IMG/VR virus record: IMGVR_UViG_3300030388_001463
Location: 1-27,749 of that record
DNA length: 27,749 nt
Strand: one strand, 5' to 3'
From: a virus
The position numbers and the translations under genes are program-made. Below, in pieces: positions 20,538 to 27,749 of the stretch. Position 1 is the first letter of the stretch, and the number at the start of each line of letters is the position of its first letter. The notes beneath the pieces were generated by a model that made no database searches, was not told where the DNA came from, and worked only from the letters and a program-made list of their open reading frames with translations.

Positions 20538-22411
20538 TAAACTGTTGCCTCCATCTGTTCTTGTAGGTCATACAAAGCTCTAGCCCCAGCTCTTGGGTCT
20601 GCTTTACCGGTTAAGGCTTTACCTATACCAGCAACTGCTCTGTCATTCAAGACAAACTCGTCTTTTCCGACCATTGCCGGTACATCATCTGCTCGTGGCT
20701 CGGTGCCAAGTTCTATAAAACCTCCGGGTCTTAAATCCATTTGCATGCCTGGTGGCATATTTGGTGCAATCGGATCACCTTGTGGTGTTTGTCTACCACT
20801 ACCATAATTAAAGTTAGGTCTATCCGGCATACCACCATTAGCATAGCCAATACGGCCACCGTTAGACATACTTTGAAGTTGAGAGAAAGGTCCACCACCC
20901 ATAATACCCATATTAGTACCTAATAATTCTTGAAGAGTACCTCCGGTAACACTTGGTTGAAAATTTCCTCCACCATTATTATTAGCAGGGACTAAAACTT
21001 CTTGAGGTTTAAATTGACTACTTACATTACTTTGAATGTCTTGGGTAGCACCATCTAAACCAGTTTTAACTGCGTTCATAATATTTCCTACCATACCACT
21101 TTGATTGGAATTACCACCACCATATCCTGGTGTAGTTGGCATCCTCATATTGGAATCCATACCTCCTCCAAGAATACCTCCAAGACCCGCAAGAGGTCCC
21201 ATTCCGGCAAGGTTAGTTGCTGAAGGTTGTTGTTGAGGTTGTACCCCGCCACCATAATTAAAATTAGGTCGGTTTATCATACCACCCATAGCTCTACCTG
21301 GACGAACATATCTACCTAAATCACTATAATAGTCTTGAAACATTTGTGCTTTTTGTTCAGCCTCAGCTGCAAATCTAGCATTCATTTCATCACGTTTTTG
21401 TCTTTCTGATTTTCTAACATCTTCCATAGTTCTGTCAGCATATAAAGAATTTATTTCTTTATCTAATAATTTTTCCATTAAACTAATTTCGCCATCGTTT
21501 TCTGAATCTCTACTTCTGTCAGCAGTTCTTTTACGCATGTCAATTATTTCATTTAATTTAGTTTCTAACTTTTCTATTTTTTCGCTGCTATAGCGGTTCT
21601 CGTTTATATAAGTACCAACTTGTGTTTCTGGATTTTCTTTATAAAACTCTGTCATGTTTAAACTGTCACGGTCTCTATCACCATATACATCACCCGCGTA
21701 ATCTTCAGGAATCATGTTACTATAATTTTGTGAACCATCAGCAAAACCAATACGGCCACCGTTAGCTAAACTAGGGTTTTCTAAATCACTATTATAGTAG
21801 GACATAAATTGATTAAAGTCTGCTTCGCTGGCTTCTGGGTTAGAACCATAGTAATAGCTACGTGCATAGGCTAAAGACTCTTCATAGCTTAGACCTTGTT
21901 GTCTAGCGTTTTCTGCAGCACGGGCCGCTAGGTCTCGGCTAAATCTTTCCACTTCATTATAACCAAGTTTTGGTGCTGCTTGCACACCAATAGTAGAAGC
22001 ACTTGCCATAGAAATAGGCTCGTCAAGAGGAGCACTAGCAAATGATCTAGCTCCTTCTATTATTTTATCTTTAGTTTTTAAATCTCCAAAAGCAGTTTTA
22101 TAGTCCGTGCCTTCTAATAATTTACCATCGGCTCCCGTTAAAGATTTAGCAATAGGAGCATTTCTAGCTGCTCCAAAAATACCTGACATTAAGGATGATT
22201 CTAATCGAGTTCTGTCACTAGTTAATTCTTGAGTTCCAGCATCAGCAAGAAACGCGCCTATACCTTGTCCCAACATACCTGTACCACCAACACCAAACAT
22301 ACTTGCTATCATCGGTCCACCAAAAATAGAAGCCAGCGCCGGTAAGAAGGGTGCTGCCTCTTTAGGTATTGCCTTCCTAATTTTCTTTTTAATTTTACTA
22401 AAAAATCCCAT
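20537..22411 (-). CDS. Glycine-rich virion protein with GGRIG repeats and a DDVPAM C-terminal motif, 624 aa
   Basis: The N-terminus is basic (MGFFSKIKKKIRKAIPKEAA), then a hydrophobic glycine-rich stretch (FGGPMIASMFGVGGTGMLGQ) that may insert in membranes. NGGRIGFADG occurs at 217-226 and NGGRIGYANGG at 517-527. The related RPNFNYG occurs near 378 and 530. A long charged helix lies at about 255-365. The end carries GGFIELGTEPRADDVPAMVG, then KDEFVLNDRAV, similar to the 'DxVPAMLxxGEFVxxxxAV' phrase I recall from tape-measure and other phage structural proteins. The function is unproven. Context suggests an injected or tail-core protein. Confidence 0.65.
   Translation of the reverse strand: MGFFSKIKKKIRKAIPKEAAPFLPALASIFGGPMIASMFGVGGTGMLGQGIGAFLADAGTQELTSDRTRLESSLMSGIFGAARNAPIAKSLTGADGKLLEGTDYKTAFGDLKTKDKIIEGARSFASAPLDEPISMASASTIGVQAAPKLGYNEVERFSRDLAARAAENARQQGLSYEESLAYARSYYYGSNPEASEADFNQFMSYYNSDLENPSLANGGRIGFADGSQNYSNMIPEDYAGDVYGDRDRDSLNMTEFYKENPETQVGTYINENRYSSEKIEKLETKLNEIIDMRKRTADRSRDSENDGEISLMEKLLDKEINSLYADRTMEDVRKSERQKRDEMNARFAAEAEQKAQMFQDYYSDLGRYVRPGRAMGGMINRPNFNYGGGVQPQQQPSATNLAGMGPLAGLGGILGGGMDSNMRMPTTPGYGGGNSNQSGMVGNIMNAVKTGLDGATQDIQSNVSSQFKPQEVLVPANNNGGGNFQPSVTGGTLQELLGTNMGIMGGGPFSQLQSMSNGGRIGYANGGMPDRPNFNYGSGRQTPQGDPIAPNMPPGMQMDLRPGGFIELGTEPRADDVPAMVGKDEFVLNDRAVAGIGKALTGKADPRAGARALYDLQEQMEATV
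20831..20863 (-). repeat. NGGRIGYANGG motif copy (624-aa protein, second)
   Basis: Encodes NGGRIGYANGG, followed by MPDRPNFNYG. The RPNFNYG segment also occurs about 430 bases upstream in the same gene, where it is followed by glycine-rich sequence. Confidence 0.7.
21734..21763 (-). repeat. NGGRIGFADG motif copy (624-aa protein, first)
   Basis: Encodes NGGRIGFADG, with conservative changes Y to F and N to D relative to the other copies. It lies in a turn-rich region after a helical segment. Confidence 0.7.
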
Positions 22412-22493
22412 GGATAACCTTATACAATATAATATTAAGCAAGGTGCCTAGGCTTGGGTGAAGACGATTATTGAATTTACTACGTTTTACCAT
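22398..22493 (-). CDS. Possible tiny protein, 31 aa
   Basis: The gap between the 82-aa and 624-aa genes (22412-22496) holds a frame MVKRSKFNNRLHPSLGTLLN that continues to a TAG inside the 624-aa gene. It is basic with a hydrophobic C-terminal half. There is no clear ribosome binding site, so it may be chance. It is the only coding candidate in this gap; AAGG before the 624-aa start is the only other signal seen there. Confidence 0.25.
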   Translation of the reverse strand: MVKRSKFNNRLHPSLGTLLNIILYKVIHGIF

Positions 22494-22496
22494 AAA

Positions 22497-22745
22497 TTAC
22501 AAGTCCGATTCTGCTCCAATTGCTGGCATTTTTGCAACTTTAATATAGACGCTGCGTGACAGGTGTTCTTGTTTAGTCTCTGTTTCTGGGTTGTCTACAT
22601 CAGTTTGACCGTGGTCATCTGACTCATATTCTTGGCCCGTTACAGTGTTCTTTAATAATACTTCAGAATCAACTTTAACTTGAGCAACTTTAACGTCACC
22701 CTCGTATAAATAGCCTATTGATCCTGGTTCTTTAAATGTTGGCAT
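22497..22745 (-). CDS. Small acidic structural or accessory protein, 82 aa
   Basis: The start MPTFKEPGSIGYLYEGDVKV is preceded by a near-perfect AAGGAGGT, one of the strongest ribosome binding sites in the window, so the protein is probably abundant. The sequence alternates short beta strands (VKVAQVKVDSEVLLKNTVTG) with an acidic loop (ESDDHGQTDVDNPETETKQE). It has no membrane or enzyme motif. Lying among tail genes, it is probably a minor virion component. I do not recognise the family. Confidence 0.65.
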   Translation of the reverse strand: MPTFKEPGSIGYLYEGDVKVAQVKVDSEVLLKNTVTGQEYESDDHGQTDVDNPETETKQEHLSRSVYIKVAKMPAIGAESDL

Positions 22746-22754
22746 ATGACCTCC

Positions 22755-23081
22755 TTAGTCTCTGCTTATTTCCAAAAATGACATAACAACATGTAATCTA
22801 TTTGCTGTTGCTGCCGTTACTTTTATAATCTCACTCTCATCTACAATCAATGGTTGTTTTAATAGTTCTTCTGTACCCAAAGCATCTACTGCATATAATT
22901 TAAATAAACTTGTTACAGCACTAGCTTTAGTAACTGTTACCGTAATAGTGTCATCACTAGAAGAATCATTTGATACTAGTATAGATTTTATTATTGTTAC
23001 TGTTGCAGCAGGAGCTGTATACAAAGTAGTTACATTAGTATTAACTAAATCTGCTTTTGCAACTTTATATCTATTGGCCAT
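22755..23081 (-). CDS. Beta-rich small virion protein, 108 aa
   Basis: The protein (MANRYKVAKADLVNTNVTTL) is dominated by Thr/Val/Ala strands (TVTIIKSILVSND, DDTITVTVTKASAV, IIKVTAATANRLHVVMSFLE), like small tail or head-decoration proteins with a jelly-roll or Ig-like fold. Its ATG follows the stop of the 54-aa gene with no gap (TAAATG), so it depends on coupled translation. The exact structural role is unknown. Confidence 0.65.
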   Translation of the reverse strand: MANRYKVAKADLVNTNVTTLYTAPAATVTIIKSILVSNDSSSDDTITVTVTKASAVTSLFKLYAVDALGTEELLKQPLIVDESEIIKVTAATANRLHVVMSFLEISRD

Positions 23082-23246
23082 TTAATTTATAAACCAGTTT
23101 ATTTGTTCTTGTTCTTCTTTTAAAGATTGCTGAAACGTAGAATTTAATTGATCTACAATTCCAGTAATAGTTTTGTTAATTTGTCTTTGTGTACTAACAT
23201 CGTATTCAATTTTTGGTTCTGGTACTCTAACAATTATTTTACTCAT
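23082..23246 (-). CDS. Small helical protein between tail genes, 54 aa
   Basis: This frame is MSKIIVRVPEPKIEYDVSTQ followed by an amphipathic helix (RQINKTITGIVDQLNSTFQQ) and EEQEQINWFIN. The ATG shares a base with the stop of the 720-aa gene (TAATG), and the next gene starts directly after its own stop. These tight junctions are good evidence that it is translated. It is probably a small coiled-coil structural or chaperone protein; no family recognised. Confidence 0.65.
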   Translation of the reverse strand: MSKIIVRVPEPKIEYDVSTQRQINKTITGIVDQLNSTFQQSLKEEQEQINWFIN

Positions 23247-25408
23247 TATCTAGCTCCATCTGGTTTTACGTCTAAGAGAAAAGTTCCAAATCTCCAACTT
23301 TGTTCTACACCAGTATTCTCAATTTTAAAGTTAACATATCTACCTCTTGCTCTAGTGTCTACCTTTTCTGTTGCAGCAGTTATAGTAAACGGACTATATG
23401 TCGAAGTTGTATCTGTATTAGATGGAAAATCTTTAATAGCCAAAGTAACATCAGCGTTACCAACTAATGTTTTAAAGTCAGGTATAAATCTACTAACTGA
23501 TACAAACAAGCCACCTTCACTGTTTTGAACATTTAAATCATAGTCATATGAAGTTATAAAAGAAGTAACCGGAGTAACTGAACCATCTTCATTAGTTTGA
23601 TCGGTACCTATTTCATGTTCAAAATATTTAGTTTGACCTAATCCTGTCTCACCTAAGACTGCTGGAAAAGTACCAGTTAAGGTTGTGTCAAATTTAGTTG
23701 CATAAGGTTTTTGATAAATGTTAGCATCCATCCATGAACTACGTGGCTCATTAGATAAGGACCAAATACCACCTGGAACTTGAGCCGACTCTGCATAATT
23801 ATAGGTTACGGCTTTGTTATTAAAATCATTGTCTGTTGGATACCACCAAGTTATTTCCGAAAACAAATTGTTTAAACCGGCAGTCATTTGTTGACCTTTA
23901 GTCGTGTCTATATTATCAAATACCTCATCTTCTACTGAACAAGGTAAAGTTTTAACCGTACCATCATACATTAAGAAACCTTTAGAACTCATCCAATAAG
24001 CTACCCCATCTACTTCTACTGCTGCATTTTTACCAATTAAACCACAGTTGGTACCAACTTGTTCTATACCAAATATAAAAGGCGCTCCAATAAATTTCAT
24101 TGAATAGAGTGCATTATCGGTCCAAATTAAAATAGATTCTTTAGCTTTTAAAGCTCCAATAATTTTAGTACCATCTTGAATTCTTAAAGTACCGGCAGTG
24201 TTAGTTGAAGTTGGAGTATAGCTATTTATTTCTTCTTGTGCCGAAAATCTAATAAACATGTCATCTTGACTACTGGTAGTACCTATAGTTGTTTCTGTAC
24301 CTAAGTGTATTAAAAACCTAGTGGTAGGTGAAATAAGCGTGATCCTCGATGCTGTGGGATTGTTGCTAGTTGCAAAACCAGTAGTAGCAGTGGCCGCTCT
24401 AATAGTTAAAGGGCTCGCGGCTGAAGGGTTCCAGGTAAAGGTAGCACCATTAGCAATTGTTGCTATAAGCACTTCACCAAAATTATCTAAGGACCATAAA
24501 CCTGGTTCTAAAGTTGTTTGGTTAGCTGGTAGTGCTGTGCCCCAACCACTAAAATCAGTAGCATTGATAACAGTAGCACCAGAACTGTGGGCTGCAGCAG
24601 TGGTACCTAAAGCGCCTCTAGTTGCACTGGTCATAGTATTGGTACCTTTGCCAGTATAAATAATTAATTCGTTAGCAATGGCTAAAGTACCTGCAGTAGG
24701 AAAGCCAGAGTTAGATGTGACTGGAATAGTAGTTACACTATTATTAATACCTGAAGATAACGTATTTGTTAAAGCGGTAGATAAGTCTCCACCCCAAGAT
24801 CCAACACCCCAACCATAACCATAAGTTTGTTTTTGGGGTCCAACTTTTGCATATATATTTACCGTAGCTGAACCACCAGTTGAAATAGTTGCTTGTGCTG
24901 CAGCCGATGAAGTAATGGTAAAAGTAGTTGCGCTAGGTACAGTATTGACCATAAACACTTTGTTCTCAAAAAGATTAGCATTAAGGCCAGTACCACTTGG
25001 CATTGTTACTGCATCAAGTTCAATAATATCTTCTGCGGCTAAACCATGTGCTGATGAGGTAGTAATTGTTATAGCTGTTTTAGTATTTATAGTGGCTATG
25101 GTTGCACTGGTTTGTTGTAGGTCAGTATCAAAAGGTGTAATATCAAATAATTGACCTTCAAAATATAATAGTAAAAATTTATCAGTACCAAGGGCAATAT
25201 ATCTATTGCCAGTAATATCTAAAAAAGGATGTTGTGAACGAACTACACCAACAATACTATCACTAAGTAACGAAGACCACCCACCCACTTTTTCTGGTAG
25301 ACCATAACGAAACCTAATATTATTACTATCTACCCAACGGTTTTCTGCACCTTTAGTAGTGTTCTGTTTATCTATTCCTGGTAAAATTTTAAAGTCAAGG
25401 AGAGCCAT
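23246..25408 (-). CDS. Large tail / DNA-stabilisation protein (P22 gp10-like), 720 aa
   Basis: The N-terminus (PGIDKQNTTKGAENRWVDSN, then IRFRYGLPEKVGGW) matches, as I recall, the start of phage tail-nozzle or packaged-DNA stabilisation proteins of the P22 gp10 kind, a beta-propeller-like tail hub. Beta-rich repeats follow. An inserted region of about residues 90-190 (TKTAITITTSSAHGLAAEDI ... TTFTITSSA) resembles an Ig-like adhesion insert; another lies at about 205-275 (NNSVTTIPVTSNSGFP ... TSATRGALGTTAAAHSSG). The C-terminal half has WYPTDNDFNNKAVTYNY and VDTRARGRYVNFKIEN. There is no enzyme motif. It lies between the fibre genes and small structural genes and is probably a major tail component. 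Confidence 0.72.
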   Translation of the reverse strand: MALLDFKILPGIDKQNTTKGAENRWVDSNNIRFRYGLPEKVGGWSSLLSDSIVGVVRSQHPFLDITGNRYIALGTDKFLLLYFEGQLFDITPFDTDLQQTSATIATINTKTAITITTSSAHGLAAEDIIELDAVTMPSGTGLNANLFENKVFMVNTVPSATTFTITSSAAAQATISTGGSATVNIYAKVGPQKQTYGYGWGVGSWGGDLSTALTNTLSSGINNSVTTIPVTSNSGFPTAGTLAIANELIIYTGKGTNTMTSATRGALGTTAAAHSSGATVINATDFSGWGTALPANQTTLEPGLWSLDNFGEVLIATIANGATFTWNPSAASPLTIRAATATTGFATSNNPTASRITLISPTTRFLIHLGTETTIGTTSSQDDMFIRFSAQEEINSYTPTSTNTAGTLRIQDGTKIIGALKAKESILIWTDNALYSMKFIGAPFIFGIEQVGTNCGLIGKNAAVEVDGVAYWMSSKGFLMYDGTVKTLPCSVEDEVFDNIDTTKGQQMTAGLNNLFSEITWWYPTDNDFNNKAVTYNYAESAQVPGGIWSLSNEPRSSWMDANIYQKPYATKFDTTLTGTFPAVLGETGLGQTKYFEHEIGTDQTNEDGSVTPVTSFITSYDYDLNVQNSEGGLFVSVSRFIPDFKTLVGNADVTLAIKDFPSNTDTTSTYSPFTITAATEKVDTRARGRYVNFKIENTGVEQSWRFGTFLLDVKPDGAR

Positions 25409-25418
25409 TTATAACGCC

Positions 25419-26129
25419 TTAATCTTTCTTAGTTTTAAAAATCCAACCTTTAGTGGAATTTGCATAAACCAATGTAAAAGATTCACCGTTTTCACTTACC
25501 GTTAAGTTTGAAGTAGCGCCATTAATAGGTTGACTGTTACGATTAATAATTAAATTATTAGAATTAAAACTTAATTTTGAATCTATAAAATGTACTTCAT
25601 TACCAACGGCAGGACTTGCTGGTAGTGTTATAGTCACTGCAGTAGAAGCAGTGTCAACAAATATTTGATCACCATTAACAGCGGTGTAAGCTGTGGTTGT
25701 AGTCTGATAACCTTTTTCTACGAAACCATTAACTACATTAGTTCCATCAACTATAACAAACATATTAGCACCAACCGGCATAGTAAGCCCGCTGCCCGAT
25801 GCTGTCTTAATGGTTATAGTATAATGGTTAGAAGTTCGAGTAGTAGCATCTATAACTATGTAAGTTTTTTCTGTTGAATCTGGAAAGATTAAACTTCTAT
25901 TAGCGGTTAAGCTACCTGTTAATTTAATAACTTTATTACGACCATCTGAAGCTGCGCCATTACTAATAGCAACCGTTTGATTGCCAGAAGCTAAACTTAA
26001 AGCGACAAAACCACCAACGGCTTGTTCGACTAAATCTAAATTAGTATTAGTAACTGTACCCCAAAGACCAGCCTTTTCGCCAGTAGTCATTTTTTCTAGT
26101 TTTAATGATGTTGAGAATGATGATGCCAT
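25419..26129 (-). CDS. Tail fibre or tail-associated protein, 236 aa
   Basis: The N-terminus (STSLKLEKMTTGEKAGLWGT, VTNTNLDLVEQAVGG) is a virion-anchoring phrase I recall from short fibre proteins of marine phages. The C-terminal part (YTAVNGDQIFVDTA, ITLPASPAVGNEVHFID, NNLIINRNSQPINGATSNLT, FTLVYANSTKGWIF) is the recurring beta-solenoid-like fibre module. It would attach to the tail and touch the host surface. The gap to its neighbours is about ten bases on each side. The ribosome binding site is weak. Confidence 0.72.
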   Translation of the reverse strand: MASSFSTSLKLEKMTTGEKAGLWGTVTNTNLDLVEQAVGGFVALSLASGNQTVAISNGAASDGRNKVIKLTGSLTANRSLIFPDSTEKTYIVIDATTRTSNHYTITIKTASGSGLTMPVGANMFVIVDGTNVVNGFVEKGYQTTTTAYTAVNGDQIFVDTASTAVTITLPASPAVGNEVHFIDSKLSFNSNNLIINRNSQPINGATSNLTVSENGESFTLVYANSTKGWIFKTKKD

Positions 26130-26142
26130 AATTAATTATATC

Positions 26143-26649
26143 CTATGCTGCTATTTCTGTCCATGTGTTAGTTGCGCCCGGTATTATATCGTTCCACGTA
26201 ATAACCCCAGCACTTGTAGTGGTTATAGTCATACCAGAACCAGTTACTCCAAATTTTGCTTTTGCTACAATAGTTACACTACCAGAACCTGCGGTTACAG
26301 TATTAGTGCCACCGCTATTGATCGAACCACCACGGCCAATAACTTGACCAACCGATGCGGTTAAACCACTGCCAGTTAAAACTACTACCGCTTTAGCAAC
26401 TTCAGTAGTATCACCTGCAGAAACTGTAACTGAACTACCAGTAACAGTGAATACTGCTCCAGCAGCTATTGTTGCCGAGCCACTTGCTGAAGTAACCGCA
26501 CTACCTGTTACACCTACATCAACAAAACCTTTAATAGTTGTATTACCAGCACTAGCTGTTAACGCATTGCCGGTAACCAAAACATAATTTTCGGTATCTC
26601 CAGCGGCTCCAAAACTTAAATCACCAAATGATGCAAAACCTAGAGCCAT
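26143..26649 (-). CDS. Repeat-built fibre-like protein, 168 aa
   Basis: After a short head (MALGFASFGDLSFGAAGDTE), residues 25-134 are five back-to-back 22-residue units of the type VTGSxVTxSxGxxTIxAxAVxV, plus a partial sixth. The protein ends with WNDIIPGATNTWTEI, a terminal phrase I recall from other marine phage fibre proteins. Such Val/Thr/Gly repeats fit a beta-solenoid or Ig-like rod. AAAGGA precedes the ATG. It lies between the 104-aa and 236-aa genes. Probable role: part of the host-recognition apparatus, by inference. Confidence 0.68.
   Translation of the reverse strand: MALGFASFGDLSFGAAGDTENYVLVTGNALTASAGNTTIKGFVDVGVTGSAVTSASGSATIAAGAVFTVTGSSVTVSAGDTTEVAKAVVVLTGSGLTASVGQVIGRGGSINSGGTNTVTAGSGSVTIVAKAKFGVTGSGMTITTTSAGVITWNDIIPGATNTWTEIAA
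26194..26577 (-). repeat. Five 66-bp coding repeats plus a partial sixth
   Basis: The 330 bases from 26577 to 26248 encode five exact-length 22-residue repeats, and 26247-26194 a partial copy. Unit identity is moderate at protein level (VTG, SG/AG and TI positions), so the DNA copies have diverged and the array is old or under diversifying pressure. Confidence 0.65.
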
Positions 26650-26661
26650 AGTTTATTCCTT

Positions 26662-26976
26662 TTAGCTGTCGTTTAATGTCGAAACATCAAAAGAACCATC
26701 AGTAGTTTCTACTACTGCATCAGCAGTCCATACGGTGTACTTTTTATTGTACATATCGTCCCAATGGGCTACGTCAAATAGAGCTAGTATCTCAGCCTTA
26801 GTGTAACCACTAGGGGCTTTAGATGGTGTGTCTATTTTAACATTACCACTAAAGGTATGTGGATGAGTAGTCTTAGTATATTTATATTCAACAGACCATT
26901 CCATTACATGCCCATCAGCATTTTTTTTAGGGATTGCTTTTACCCATGCTTTAGTAGCATCACTTGCGTGTGTCAT
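26662..26976 (-). CDS. Hypothetical tail-region protein, 104 aa
   Basis: The protein starts MTHASDATKAWVKAIPKKNA. It has a strand-rich middle (HVMEWSVEYKYTKTTHPHTF) and a helix near YTKAEILALFDVAHWDDMYN. AAGGAGG lies just upstream of the ATG, inside the end of the S74 fibre gene, so initiation should be efficient. Position next to the spike chaperone suggests a fibre-assembly or receptor-binding accessory. I do not recognise a characterised family. Confidence 0.65.
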   Translation of the reverse strand: MTHASDATKAWVKAIPKKNADGHVMEWSVEYKYTKTTHPHTFSGNVKIDTPSKAPSGYTKAEILALFDVAHWDDMYNKKYTVWTADAVVETTDGSFDVSTLNDS

Positions 26977-26977
26977 A

Positions 26978-27749
26978 TTATAAACCCTCCTTAAGGATTT
27001 GTATTTCTTGTTGTAGAGTTGTAACTGTAGCCGACAACTCTTGTACGGCTTTTACTAAAATAGGGACAATAGCTGTTTCACCTACTTCTTGTTGCCCATC
27101 TTCTCTTTCATACCACATACTAAAACCATCTTTTAATTCAGAGTGTGAATCAATTACAGCTTTTATTTCTTGTGCTATAAATCCGTGATTAAGTTTAGAA
27201 TTTCGATATTGCTCATCAGAACCTTGTTCATAGGCTCTTGACCATTCAGGAACTTCACCTTTAGTTTTCCAGTTATAAGTTACTGGTCTAAGATCATTGA
27301 TAACTGCTAGTCCAGCATCTGAGGTTTCAATGTTCTTTTTAAATCTTTTATCAGATACAGTAGCCCAAGTTACATTACCATTTGCGGCTCTTATATCATT
27401 TGTACCACGACCAAGAGTTGTAAACTCAGCCGCACAAGCTAAATCTGCACCAAGCCCTTGAGCTTGTCCAGAATTTGTAGCAGTAGCATTTGAATTATTA
27501 CCTATAATAGTATTTTGTGCACCATCTACATTAAGATTACCAGCTTGAAAACCCACATAAGTGTTCTCACCACCAGTAGTGGTTGCTCCGCCAGCACTCA
27601 TTCCCAAAGCCGTATTTTTATCAGCCGAAGTCAAAGCATCGAGTGAGTAGTTACCTACAGCAACATTTTGTTCACCACCATTGATTGCACCACCTAGTGC
27701 CCCTGTTCCAATAGCCATATTGTGGTTTTCAGTATCAGCAGCATCATAT
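26978..27749 (-). CDS. Partial tail spike/fibre with C-terminal peptidase S74 intramolecular chaperone
   Basis: The frame stays open to the window edge: ten codons (YDAADTENHN) precede the first visible ATG at 27718, so that ATG is internal and the gene continues beyond. The N-terminal visible part has repeats of about 17 residues of the YadA-head/Hep_Hag type (MAIGTGALGG, VAVGNYSL, TALGMSAGG, TYVGFQAG), a trimeric beta-roll. The C-terminal 125 residues are an S74 domain beginning SDKRFKKNIE, with the catalytic Ser codon at 27353-27355 and the Lys partner just after. It contains LNHGFIAQEI and ends in a coiled coil (ELSATVTTLQQEIQILKEGL). The domain trimerises the fibre and then cuts itself off. 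Confidence 0.9.
   Translation of the reverse strand, partial: YDAADTENHNMAIGTGALGGAINGGEQNVAVGNYSLDALTSADKNTALGMSAGGATTTGGENTYVGFQAGNLNVDGAQNTIIGNNSNATATNSGQAQGLGADLACAAEFTTLGRGTNDIRAANGNVTWATVSDKRFKKNIETSDAGLAVINDLRPVTYNWKTKGEVPEWSRAYEQGSDEQYRNSKLNHGFIAQEIKAVIDSHSELKDGFSMWYEREDGQQEVGETAIVPILVKAVQELSATVTTLQQEIQILKEGL

Noticed and set aside
22412-22496. Possible promoter (TTGCTT with TATAAG) before the 624-aa gene
   Set aside because: The two boxes are only 12 bases apart, too close for a sigma70 promoter.
24321-24659. 112-codon plus-strand frame rich in Val, Ala and Leu
   Set aside because: It mirrors the Ala/Thr-rich codons of the 720-aa tail protein; not an independent gene.
26194-26577. 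Regular 66-base periodicity considered as a CRISPR-like array
   Set aside because: The units are in-frame protein repeats with diverged DNA and no spacer structure.

Overview
The window is a 27.7 kb stretch of an AT-rich, densely coded double-stranded DNA phage genome. It looks like a short-tailed (podovirus-like) marine phage of the kind that infects SAR11, SAR116 or related marine bacteria. That placement is inference. It rests on the gene set, the low GC, the glycine-rich 'GGRIGYANG' peptides in the virion proteins and the tail proteins, not on a database match. No terminase, portal, major capsid, RNA polymerase, integrase or tRNA gene is visible; the first three would be expected beyond the right edge.

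Layout. All genes but one are on the minus strand. From right to left, 27749 to 11107 is a tightly packed late module. It holds a cut-off tail-spike/fibre gene ending in a peptidase S74 chaperone, three small fibre or accessory genes, a 720-aa tail or DNA-stabilisation protein, small structural proteins, three proteins of 624, 317 and 398 aa that resemble internal/ejection proteins, a giant 2198-aa protein, and a lysis pair (membrane-anchored coiled coil plus M15 peptidase). From 11110 back to 9665 lies the only plus-strand gene, an SNF2-type helicase, whose stop codon overlaps that of the peptidase. From 9585 to 1519 is the replication module: three small or unknown proteins, a probable ssDNA-binding protein with an SSB-like tail, a basic small protein, an archaeo-eukaryotic-type (TOTE) primase, a UvrD-like helicase, an HNH-like protein, a DUF3310 protein and a family A DNA polymerase. 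From 1377 to 1 is a cluster of small genes with its own promoter, beginning with a ribbon-helix-helix-like protein.

How the genes work together. Primase, SF1 helicase, SSB and PolA form an almost complete replisome in one coupled operon. It is transcribed leftward from a promoter at 9617-9644 that physically interlocks with the rightward promoter of the SNF2 helicase. The late module builds the tail and the ejectable core, then lyses the cell. Its transcript heads straight into the SNF2 gene from the opposite strand with no visible terminator.

Most notable observations: a Leu at the position equivalent to E. coli Pol I Phe762 in the polymerase; the interlocked divergent promoters; a perfect 11-bp stem whose loop is complementary to the next gene's Shine-Dalgarno sequence; a palindrome beside the promoter of the ribbon-helix-helix gene; and a recurring GGRIG(Y/F)A(N/D)G peptide shared by two different virion proteins.
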